NCBI GenBank assembly: GCA_947367415.1
Contig: CANBEE010000002.1
Location: 1 to 26,256 of the forward strand
Reading direction: 5' to 3'
From: an uncultured Bacteroidales bacterium
GTDB lineage: Bacteria; Bacteroidota; Bacteroidia; Bacteroidales; Bacteroidaceae
Length of the DNA: 26,256 bases
The position numbers were made by a program, and so were the translations under genes. The notes beneath the pieces were generated by a model that saw nothing but the letters and a program-made list of their open reading frames with translations, made no database searches and had not been told where the DNA came from. Positions within the stretch are counted from its first letter, which is position 1. Each line of letters begins with the position of its first letter. Below, one piece after another: positions 8,856-16,281 of this stretch.

Positions 8856-8914
8856 GCTGTAGAGCCATTCTCATTCAGCCTTATCGGTGGCGCGGCAAGC
8901 TGTAGAACCGTTCT
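8856..8914. repeat. Imperfect 16-bp direct repeat in the divergent GH2/C10 intergenic region
   Basis: GCTGTAGAGCCATTCT at 8856-8871 and GCTGTAGAACCGTTCT at 8899-8914 differ at two positions and are spaced 43 bp start to start. A weaker relative, GGTTGAGAACC, is at 8923-8933. They lie just upstream of the GH2 -33 element and about 60 bp or more upstream of the C10 protease promoter, where a shared regulator could bind. Confidence 0.5.
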
Positions 8915-8974
8915 TGTTTGCAGGTTGAGAACCTTGTAAAAGCCTATGTTATTGCAAAAACTTTACGGGAATGT

Positions 8975-9006
8975 CTTGTATGTGTGGAGCTGGTGTAGTA
9001 TCTTTG
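8975..9006 (+). promoter_or_regulatory. Bacteroidetes-type promoter for the C10 protease
   Basis: TATCTTTG at 8999-9006 matches TAnnTTTG exactly, with CTTG at 8975-8978 as a three-of-four -33 element 20 nt upstream. The start of transcription would be near 9013, about 47 nt before the ATG at 9060. Because it lies downstream of the first in-frame ATG (8946), it argues that the longer reading frame is not the real start. Confidence 0.65.
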
Positions 9007-9059
9007 TCATGCTGAAACATCTTCATGGCAGGGACTTCAATCGTCCTGGCCGGATTGGT

Positions 9060-10601
9060 ATGAGAAGAATGAAACGAGTAATAGCCATATTGCTATCTCT
9101 TGTCGTTGTAGTAACGGTAGCCGCGCGTCCTCTGAGTGAGCGTGAGGCATGTGTGCTGGCGACAAAATTCTACTATGCCAAGAAGCTGGGCAACAAAATA
9201 CAGAAGGTGAATTCGCTCCAGGCACTCAATCTTATCTATTCACCCTTGCATGCCGATGCTGAGCGGTATGCACCGCCCGAATATTATGTTTTCGCCCCAG
9301 AGAACAAACAGGGATTTGTCATCGTTTCCGGTGATGACCGTACGCATCGTCCCATCGTTGGCTATTCGCTCGACTCGGAGTTCAAGACCAATCCATCCCA
9401 GAGCTTTAAGGATTATCTTACAGCCTACACACGTTATGTGGACTCACTCCGCGTGGGTCGCGCCGAGGTGAAAGAACCGCGCAAGGCAACGCCTGTGGAA
9501 CCACTTGTGCAAATGCGATGGCATCAGAGGGTACCGTACAACACCTATTGTCCTGAACTGAACGGCAGGCTGTTGCAGACGGGGTGTACAGCCACGGCTT
9601 TGGCGCAGATTATGCATTATCATGCTTGGCCGAAACAGGGCGTGGGAAGTTGTAGAGCCTACGTTATCAATACTGATACAATCATCTCAGAGGTAGAGTT
9701 GGGCGAGACTTATGACTGGGAGAAGATGCGCAGTAGCTACTCGACGTCGTCCAAGGCCAAGAAGGATGCCGATGGGGTAGCTCGCCTGATGCGGGATGTG
9801 GGACATGCTATTCAGATGAAATACTTGCCAGCCGTAAGTTCGGCTGTTGATGTAAATGTTGTAGCTGCGCTGCTTAACAACTTTGACTACTCGCCTCAGC
9901 TGCGCCACCTTTTCCGGGATTTCTTTACCGATAATGAGTGGCATCGTATCGTATCGGCAGAGCTGGCAGCAGGCCGTCCCATTTATTACAGCGCTCGTCC
10001 CCAGTGGACTTCGAGCGGACATGCCTTCGTGTGCAGTGGCATGGATGAGCAGGGACTCCTATACATCAATTGGGGCTGGGGTGGTGAGTTTAATGGATAT
10101 TTTGATTTTGAGGTGGTAGCCGATTGGCGTCGCACGTTCAACTACATGCAACATGCCATTGTGGGCATTCGTCCGCGTGCTGAGGGTGAACGTGTCGAGG
10201 ACTATAACACGATACCCCATGTGGGGCGTATCGCAGTGATTGAACAGGACACTACGCAACTCATACCCACGGCATACATCACTGTTCATGCGCAGAACGC
10301 CAGTCACGTGCCTGTAGAGGGAAAATTGGGAATGGCAGTGTACGATGCACAGGGTAACCGACTGAGTGATATACGTCCATTGTGTACCTATTCGCTCGCT
10401 CCCGACTACTATCAGTGGTACAATCGTGTGCGCATCAGTACTGGTGTGCTCGCTCCCAACGCAGAATATACAATATGCTTTCTTTGGCAACCTAAGGGTA
10501 AGAAGTCCTGGCGACCTCCGGTGGGCAATCTTCACGCCATCCGTCTCAGTATAGGTTCCGCTTCCGAACGTTTCACAGGTCCCATCTCGCTGGATGAATG
10601 A
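9060..10601 (+). CDS. Secreted C10-family cysteine protease (streptopain/interpain-like) with Spi propeptide
   Basis: A papain-like secreted cysteine protease, synthesised as a zymogen. The start at 9060 (alternative at 9069, MKRV) begins a clean signal peptide, MRRMKRVIAILLSLVVVV-TVAA. The frame stays open to an ATG at 8946, but that would place 38 non-signal residues first and begin upstream of the promoter. Numbering from 9060, the Spi-type inhibitory propeptide is at about 25-135 (PEYYVFAPENKQGFVIVSGD). The catalytic domain at about 140-372 has C176 in QTGCTATALAQIMHYH and H321 in SSGHAFVCSGM, followed by the family signature INWGWGGEFNGYF. Residues about 385-513 form a C-terminal beta-rich extension. 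Relatives include interpain A of Prevotella intermedia and the Bfp proteases of Bacteroides fragilis. It is divergent from GH2 and lies directly upstream of the SusCD operon. Confidence 0.93.
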   Translation: MRRMKRVIAILLSLVVVVTVAARPLSEREACVLATKFYYAKKLGNKIQKVNSLQALNLIYSPLHADAERYAPPEYYVFAPENKQGFVIVSGDDRTHRPIVGYSLDSEFKTNPSQSFKDYLTAYTRYVDSLRVGRAEVKEPRKATPVEPLVQMRWHQRVPYNTYCPELNGRLLQTGCTATALAQIMHYHAWPKQGVGSCRAYVINTDTIISEVELGETYDWEKMRSSYSTSSKAKKDADGVARLMRDVGHAIQMKYLPAVSSAVDVNVVAALLNNFDYSPQLRHLFRDFFTDNEWHRIVSAELAAGRPIYYSARPQWTSSGHAFVCSGMDEQGLLYINWGWGGEFNGYFDFEVVADWRRTFNYMQHAIVGIRPRAEGERVEDYNTIPHVGRIAVIEQDTTQLIPTAYITVHAQNASHVPVEGKLGMAVYDAQGNRLSDIRPLCTYSLAPDYYQWYNRVRISTGVLAPNAEYTICFLWQPKGKKSWRPPVGNLHAIRLSIGSASERFTGPISLDE

Positions 10602-10698
10602 GTCATTGGCGTGAGATACCATGTCAATCGCTCAGACCGAAAGAGTTCGGATAGCAAGCATGTCATAGGACGCTGAATAGTTAAAGCTGACTGCCGAC

Positions 10699-10729
10699 TT
10701 TGCTAAATCGATTTTTATGTGTAATTTTG
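10699..10729 (+). promoter_or_regulatory. Bacteroidetes-type promoter of the SusCD operon
   Basis: TTTG at 10699-10702 and TAATTTTG at 10722-10729 with 19 nt between them are an exact match to the consensus. Transcription would begin near 10735, about 25 nt before the susC ATG. It is the only convincing promoter I see for the nine-gene run. Confidence 0.75.
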
Positions 10730-10759
10730 CATGATTGTAAAAAAACACCAAATAAGACG

Positions 10760-13696
10760 ATGAATAAAAGGTTGACAATGACTTTTCTGACTGCATTGCT
10801 GGCTCTGCAGACTGTATTGGCCCAGAGTTTTGTGGTGAAAGGAAACGTCATCTCGAAGGAGGATAACGAGCCACTGATAGGTGTGGCTATACGCCAATTG
10901 GAGAATCCTACTAATGGCGTAATCACGGACTTTGATGGCAACTATGCCATAGAGATAAAAGGTAAGGAGGCTACGCTGAGCTTCACCTACCTCGGCATGC
11001 AAGAGCAGCAGCATAAGGTGACTGCTGCTACAAAGACGCTGAACATCGAGATGCTCTCAGATGCGCAGATGGTAGAAGAGGTAGTAGTGGTAGCCTACGG
11101 CGTAAGGAAGAAGGGTACCATTGCGGGCTCGGTAGGTACGGTGAAGGCCGATAAGATTGCCGAGGTGCCTGCAGCGGGATTCGACCAGGCTCTGCAGGGA
11201 CAGACGGCGGGCTTGACGGTGCTCTCCAACTCGGGTGAGCCCTCCAAGGCGGCTACTTTCCAGATACGTGGTACGAACTCCATCAATTCGGGTACGGCAC
11301 CGCTCTTCATCCTCGACGGTGTGCCCATCTCGAGTGCCGACTTCAACACCATCAGTCCGAGCGATATCGAATCGGTGTCGGTGCTCAAGGATGCCTCGTC
11401 GACCTCTATCTATGGCGCCCGTGCAGCCAATGGCGTGGTGGTAATCACGACCAAGCGAGGTACGCAGATGGAGAAGCCCAAGGTGACACTCCGTGCACAG
11501 ACCGGTTTCTCACAGTTGGCAAGCGCTAAGGAGTGGTCACTGATGAATACCGCTGAGCGCATCCAGTTTGAGAAAGAAATTGGGCTCGATGCGGGACAGG
11601 ACTACGACTATCTGAGTCAAACCGACATCAACTGGCAGGAGGCCATCTTCAACAACCGTGCCATGCTGCAGAACTACGACTTCTCGGTGAGCCGCGCTAC
11701 GGAGACGATGAACTATTTCGTGTCGGCCAACTTCTACGACCAAGACGGTATCGCCCAAGGCTCTACCTTCCGTCGCTACTCACTGCGCAGCAATGCCGAT
11801 GTGAAGACAGGTGATTGGCTCAAGATGGGAACCAATACGATGATGGCTTATGAGGAGGTACAGCAGGCCGACGAGGGCGCCTACACCCTGTATACCCCCA
11901 TCTCGGCAAGCCGTTTCATGCTTCCTTACTGGAATCCTTACAAGGCCGATGGCTCTATCGCTTCATCAAAGGATGGTTCTTGGAAGGGCACTACGCAGAA
12001 TCCCATCGAATGGATGGAAGACAACCCACAATTGAATCAAAAATATAAGCTACTGAGCACCGTATATGCCGAGGTAACCCCGATGAAGAACCTCACCGTA
12101 CGCTCTCAGCTCGGTATCGACTTCTCACTCTCAACCACCGACATGAAGTCACTGCCCAGCTTCCCTGGCAACAACGGCATCGGTTCGGCTGGTAAAGCAT
12201 CGGCCAATGCGCTACAGCTCACGGCTACCAATACCGCCAACTACAAATTCAATGTAGACCATGTGCACGACTTCAATTTCATGCTCGGTCAGGAGGGTGT
12301 AAACTATCGTACTGAAAGTTTCCAAGTAGTGACACGCGGTCAGAACAACGACTTCCTCACCACGTTATCAAATGGCACATACGCCTCATCATGGGCCAAT
12401 AGCTATTCGAGCTATGCTTACCTCTCATTCTTCGGACGCGGCGAATACAACTATATGGACAAGTACTACGCAGATTTCTCAATACGTAGCGATGCCTCGT
12501 CACGTTTCGGTAAGAATGGCCGTTGGGCAAGCTTCTGGTCGGTAGGTGCCATGTGGAATGTGTTGAAGGAGAAATTTATGCCTCCCTACACCTGGATTAC
12601 CAATGCGCAGGTGGCACTCAGCACAGGTACCTCGGGTAACTCATCAATCCCTAACTACGACCACTTGGCGCTCGTAGGTGGTGGTTATATCTACAATGGT
12701 GAGTCGGGTATCGCTCCTTCGAGCGAGGGAAACCCCGACCTCAGTTGGGAGCAACTCTGGAGCAGCAACCTCGCCCTGCACTTGGGCTTTGTGCACCGCT
12801 TCAACATCGACCTCGAGTTGTACAATAAGCTTACCACCAATATGCTGATGCTCGTACCGCAATCGTATGCCAATAACGGTTTCGGTCAGCGTTGGGACAA
12901 CGTAGGTGCCATGGTCAACCGTGGTGTGGAGCTTTCGGCTAACCTCGATGTTATCCGTACCGAGGACTTCGTATGGAACATCAATGGTAATGCTTCATAC
13001 AATCATAATGAGATTACTGAACTCTACAACGGACTCGACGAATATGAGATGTCAGGTACATCAACCAAGCTAAAGGTAGGCCATCCCGTAGGTGAGTTCT
13101 ACATCAACCGCTATGCTGGAGTAAATCCTGCTAATGGTGATGCCCTTTGGTACGACAAGGAGGGCAACATCACCACAGAATTCCGCGAATCAGACAAAGT
13201 TCTCGTCGGTAAGACCTATATGGCTCCCTGGCAAGGAGGTTTCGGTACTTCTGTATCATGGAAGGGTTGGACAGCAAGCACGCAGTTTGCTTGGGTCGCT
13301 AATCGTTGGATGTTCAACAACGACCGCTTCTTCGAGGAGGGCAACGGCCTGTACTCCGTGTATAACCAGTCGAAGCGCCTGCTCTATGACCGCTGGAAGA
13401 AACCGGGCGACATCACCGACATCCCTCGCTATGGGGTGACTCCGCAGATGGACTCCCGCTTCCTCGAGGATGCCTCGTTCCTGCGCATGAAGAACCTCAT
13501 GCTCAGCTACACGCTGCAGCCCTCAACCTTGGCCAAGCTCAAGGGCATAGGTGGCGCACGCCTCTACCTGCAAGGACAGAACCTGCTGACCTTCACTAAG
13601 TTTAGCGGCATTGACCCCGAGTCGACCAGCAATGTGTATGCCGCGCAGTACCCTATGTCGCGCCAGTTCTCAATTGGTATTGAATTGTCGTTCTAA
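10760..13696 (+). CDS. SusC/RagA-type TonB-dependent outer-membrane transporter
   Basis: A 978-residue outer-membrane transporter importing a nutrient bound by its SusD partner, powered by TonB. A TTG-initiated extension to 10700 exists but would overlap the promoter; the ATG at 10760 gives a proper signal peptide (ending VLAQS, residues 19-23). Residues 24-100 are the carboxypeptidase-regulatory-like domain (VVKGNVISKEDNEPLIGVAI, TDFDGNYAIEI). The TonB box is at about 106-114 (EEVVVVAYG). The plug domain follows at about 120-235, with FQIRGTNSIN, PLFILDGVPI and the SusC signature SIYGARAANGVVVITTKRG. The remainder is the 22-strand barrel, ending in an aromatic residue (IGIELSF) as outer-membrane barrels do. 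Next to an S8 protease it is likelier to be RagA-like (peptides) than sugar-specific, which is inference. Confidence 0.95.
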   Translation: MNKRLTMTFLTALLALQTVLAQSFVVKGNVISKEDNEPLIGVAIRQLENPTNGVITDFDGNYAIEIKGKEATLSFTYLGMQEQQHKVTAATKTLNIEMLSDAQMVEEVVVVAYGVRKKGTIAGSVGTVKADKIAEVPAAGFDQALQGQTAGLTVLSNSGEPSKAATFQIRGTNSINSGTAPLFILDGVPISSADFNTISPSDIESVSVLKDASSTSIYGARAANGVVVITTKRGTQMEKPKVTLRAQTGFSQLASAKEWSLMNTAERIQFEKEIGLDAGQDYDYLSQTDINWQEAIFNNRAMLQNYDFSVSRATETMNYFVSANFYDQDGIAQGSTFRRYSLRSNADVKTGDWLKMGTNTMMAYEEVQQADEGAYTLYTPISASRFMLPYWNPYKADGSIASSKDGSWKGTTQNPIEWMEDNPQLNQKYKLLSTVYAEVTPMKNLTVRSQLGIDFSLSTTDMKSLPSFPGNNGIGSAGKASANALQLTATNTANYKFNVDHVHDFNFMLGQEGVNYRTESFQVVTRGQNNDFLTTLSNGTYASSWANSYSSYAYLSFFGRGEYNYMDKYYADFSIRSDASSRFGKNGRWASFWSVGAMWNVLKEKFMPPYTWITNAQVALSTGTSGNSSIPNYDHLALVGGGYIYNGESGIAPSSEGNPDLSWEQLWSSNLALHLGFVHRFNIDLELYNKLTTNMLMLVPQSYANNGFGQRWDNVGAMVNRGVELSANLDVIRTEDFVWNINGNASYNHNEITELYNGLDEYEMSGTSTKLKVGHPVGEFYINRYAGVNPANGDALWYDKEGNITTEFRESDKVLVGKTYMAPWQGGFGTSVSWKGWTASTQFAWVANRWMFNNDRFFEEGNGLYSVYNQSKRLLYDRWKKPGDITDIPRYGVTPQMDSRFLEDASFLRMKNLMLSYTLQPSTLAKLKGIGGARLYLQGQNLLTFTKFSGIDPESTSNVYAAQYPMSRQFSIGIELSF

Positions 13697-13703
13697 AATA
13701 AAA

Positions 13704-13774
13704 AACCACAGATTCCGCAGATTACACGAATTGTTAGTCAATAGAAATCTGAGAAATCAGAGTAATCTGAGGTT
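13704..13774 (+). repeat. Imperfect 29-bp inverted repeat of CAGATT units between susC and susD
   Basis: The left arm at 13704-13732 (AACCACAGATTCCGCAGATT...) and the right arm at 13746-13774 (...AGTAATCTGAGGTT) pair at 21 of 29 positions by my count, around a 13-nt loop. Each arm is itself made of repeated C-A-G-A-T-T/A-A-T-C-T-G units. The element fills most of the 93-nt gap and has no poly-T run. It could be a dispersed palindromic repeat, an RNA stem controlling processing or attenuation, or both. Confidence 0.75.
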
Positions 13775-13789
13775 GGAAAAGATAACAAT

Positions 13790-15343
13790 ATGATCAGAAA
13801 AATAAAAACATCCTTGTTCATTGCACTCAGCATGTGCATGTTGACATCGTGTCTTGACAAATATCCCCAAGACGAAATTCCTGCCAACCAGGCTATCACC
13901 ACCGTGGAAGAGGCCAATCAGGCTGTCATAGGCATCTACAACGCCTGGATGAGTGGCGCGCTCTATAGCGGTTACCTCACCCTGCTGCCCGACCTGCAGG
14001 CCGACCTCGCCTATGCCGTCAACGGATACACCAATACCTACGGCGATGTGTGGCGCTGGGACATCCTTGCCACCAATTCACAGATTACCTCCGTGTATGG
14101 TGCGCTCTACAATGTCATTGGTTGCAGCAACTTCTTGCTGGCCAATGCCGATAAGGTGCGTGAGAATATCTACAGCGATGAGGACTTTGAACGCTTGGAG
14201 CAATACTGCGGTGAGGCCTACTTCGCTCGTGCCTTGGCTTACTCAGAGCTTATCAAACTCTTCTGTAAGGCTTACGAGAGCGACGAGGAGGCTGCCGATG
14301 AGTTGGGCGTAGTACTCAAGACTGCTTACTACAGCGACGAGCCACTAGTACGTGCCTCATTGAAAGACTCGTATGACTTTGTTATCAAAGATCTGCAGCG
14401 TGCTGAAGATTGTTTGCAAATCGATGAAGATAATGAAGAGGGATACACCTATTATGATAGTCCCTACTTTAGTATATATACAGTGTACGCGTTGCGCGCG
14501 CGTGTAGCTCTTTACATGAAGGACTACGCCAATGCCATCAAGTACGCTACATTGCTCATCGAGAGTGGTGAGTTCCAGTTGGCCAGTGCCAGCACATTGG
14601 CTACCACCATGTCTGACTATCTGTCAATGACCAACAAGCAGATCAGCCTATACGAATACATGTGGCGCTATAACTTCTCCTATGAGACCATCTGGAAGGT
14701 AGGCTTCACCACCACAGCTTATGGCGGAGCCTTAGGCTCTATCTTCTTCAACTGGGACTTCTCGTCCTACAAGCCCGACTATGTGCCAGCCCAGTGGGTA
14801 CTCGCTCTTTATGGGGCTAACGACCTGCGTTACAATGCAATCTTCCAACAAGTGACTACCGGACACAGTCACGGCCTCACCTGGCCTTTACTTGCCAAGT
14901 ATTGGGGCAACCAAAGTCTCTTTGAGAGTGCACAGATGCTCCACGTATGTGAGCCTCAGGTATTCCGTCTTTCAGAGCAATACCTCATTCGTGCCGAAGC
15001 CTATGCACAACAGGATAAGCCCGATTATGCCAAAGCATCGGCAGATATTACAGAGTTGCGCAAGGCACGCTATAGCACTGGCGCATCGGCAGCACTCACC
15101 AAAGACAATGCCATGGACATCATCGAGGAAGAGCGTGTGAAGGAACTCTACATGGAAGGTTTCCGCCTGCAAGACCTCAAGCGTTGGCACAAAGGTTTCG
15201 AACGCACACCGCAAGAGCAGTCGCTCTCTAATGGTAGCAGTTTGAAGATTGACAAAGACAACAAACTCTTTGTATGGCCCATTCCGCAGCACGAATTGGA
15301 ATCACCAAACGCCAACATCGAGCCCAACGAAAGCAATAAATAA
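13790..15343 (+). CDS. SusD/RagB-type surface substrate-binding lipoprotein
   Basis: A 517-residue lipoprotein that forms the lid of the SusC channel and captures substrate outside the cell. The lipobox LTSC places the lipidated cysteine at residue 21, followed by LDKYPQDE, a usual SusD opening. The N-terminal helical TPR-like scaffold shows ANQAVIGIYNAW, a long IDDYxFA-like region (GEAYFARALAYSELIKLFC) and DLQRAEDCL. The C-terminal SusD_RagB domain ends with EERVKELYMEGFRLQDLKRW, one of the most conserved family motifs, then FVWPIPQHELESPN. It lies 93 nt after susC with the inverted repeat in between. The stop codon abuts the strong ribosome-binding site of the next gene. Confidence 0.95.
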   Translation: MIRKIKTSLFIALSMCMLTSCLDKYPQDEIPANQAITTVEEANQAVIGIYNAWMSGALYSGYLTLLPDLQADLAYAVNGYTNTYGDVWRWDILATNSQITSVYGALYNVIGCSNFLLANADKVRENIYSDEDFERLEQYCGEAYFARALAYSELIKLFCKAYESDEEAADELGVVLKTAYYSDEPLVRASLKDSYDFVIKDLQRAEDCLQIDEDNEEGYTYYDSPYFSIYTVYALRARVALYMKDYANAIKYATLLIESGEFQLASASTLATTMSDYLSMTNKQISLYEYMWRYNFSYETIWKVGFTTTAYGGALGSIFFNWDFSSYKPDYVPAQWVLALYGANDLRYNAIFQQVTTGHSHGLTWPLLAKYWGNQSLFESAQMLHVCEPQVFRLSEQYLIRAEAYAQQDKPDYAKASADITELRKARYSTGASAALTKDNAMDIIEEERVKELYMEGFRLQDLKRWHKGFERTPQEQSLSNGSSLKIDKDNKLFVWPIPQHELESPNANIEPNESNK

Positions 15344-15345
15344 TG

Positions 15346-15352
15346 AAGGAGG
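15346..15352 (+). promoter_or_regulatory. Strong Shine-Dalgarno that decides the start of the next gene
   Basis: AAGGAGG at 15346-15352 sits 8 nt before the ATG at 15361. It is a full consensus site, unusual for this phylum, and lies inside the codons that would follow the alternative ATG at 15344 that overlaps the susD stop. It supports starting the lipoprotein at 15361. Confidence 0.7.
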
Positions 15353-15360
15353 AACAACAC

Positions 15361-16260
15361 ATGAACAAGAAAATAGCACTCGCCATAGCAGCATCTATCG
15401 TGATGCTCACCACATTTACCAGTTGTGATGAAGAGCGCACCATATATAAGGGTCCCGAATACATCATGTTTGCTGATACCCTCACCGTACTTGGGGTAGA
15501 GAACAGCGAAGAGATTTTCGACATCGCTATTGCTGCCACCGCCGTAAGCGACCAAGACCGCACCGTGGCCGTTGAGGTTGTCGACAAGCACAGCAATGCC
15601 ATCGAAGGCATACACTATACACTCGAATCAAACACCGTGACCATCAAGGCCGGTGAGTTGGTGGGTAACCTCCGCATCAAGGGTATCGCAGAGAACCTCA
15701 CCGTAGACTACGATCCTGAAATCACGCTTCACCTCATTGCTGATGAGAAGTACCAGTGGGAACTCTATAGTGGCGATACCACCCGTGTCGTATTACGCAA
15801 GGTATGTCCCTTCGACATCAATGCCTTCTCGGGCTACGCAATGATCACCTCTACCTTCCTCTACAACTATACAGGAAGCTACAACCGCCTTATCAAGACT
15901 GAGGTCGACATTACCGAGGAGAACACCATTATTATGCGTGATTTCTACTACGATGGTTACGATGTAAAGCTGCGTTTCACTAACGACGACCCGCTCAACC
16001 CACTCATCGAGATGGACGACCAGCCCTTGGTGACTACAGGTGAAGCCTTCGGCACCATCTATGGCGATGGTATGCTCCATATCTACCAGCCTACCAACTA
16101 TGTCAGCTACTACAGCGCATGTGAGAAGTTCATCTACCAATATATCACCCTTTGGGTGCCGGGCATGGCTGCAGGTACCAATACGGTAGGCACCTTCATC
16201 CATGCTATCGAATGGATTAGCGATGATGAGGCACGCATCTATATGAATCAAGGATATTAA
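15361..16260 (+). CDS. Surface lipoprotein with Calx-beta-like N-terminus (SusE-position protein)
   Basis: A 299-residue lipoprotein: the signal peptide MNKKIALAIAASIVMLTT ends in the lipobox FTSC (C22), followed by the acidic DEER. The following stretch (YKGPEYIMFADTLTVLGV, then IEGIHYTLESNTVTIKAGE) resembles the Calx-beta/DUF4843-type N-termini of lipoproteins found after susD in many Bacteroidetes loci. The C-terminal half (about 150-299) is beta-rich and I do not recognise it; it may match a DUF4984-like family. The earlier in-frame ATG overlapping the susD stop adds six residues but lacks a ribosome site. From its position it is probably an accessory substrate-binding protein, and its sequence shows no catalytic motif. 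The call as lipoprotein is firm; function is not. Confidence 0.85.
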   Translation: MNKKIALAIAASIVMLTTFTSCDEERTIYKGPEYIMFADTLTVLGVENSEEIFDIAIAATAVSDQDRTVAVEVVDKHSNAIEGIHYTLESNTVTIKAGELVGNLRIKGIAENLTVDYDPEITLHLIADEKYQWELYSGDTTRVVLRKVCPFDINAFSGYAMITSTFLYNYTGSYNRLIKTEVDITEENTIIMRDFYYDGYDVKLRFTNDDPLNPLIEMDDQPLVTTGEAFGTIYGDGMLHIYQPTNYVSYYSACEKFIYQYITLWVPGMAAGTNTVGTFIHAIEWISDDEARIYMNQGY

Positions 16261-16281
16261 CAAAGACGATACACCAAAGAT

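Noticed and set aside
8946..9059. Longer N-terminus for the C10 protease, from the ATG at 8946
   Set aside because: It would put 38 residues ahead of the signal peptide, and the TATCTTTG promoter at 8999-9006 lies inside it; the start at 9060 (or 9069) fits both promoter and signal peptide.
10637..10650. CCGAA-AGAG-TTCGG hairpin after the C10 protease gene as a terminator
   Set aside because: The stem is only 5 bp and no T-run follows; too weak to call.
10700..10759. TTG-initiated extension of susC
   Set aside because: It begins within the -33 element of the promoter and precedes a normal signal peptide starting at the ATG at 10760.
13704..13774. The susC-susD palindrome as a classic Rho-independent terminator
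   Set aside because: Eight mismatches in the stem and no poly-T tail; susD also lacks its own promoter, so full termination there is unlikely.
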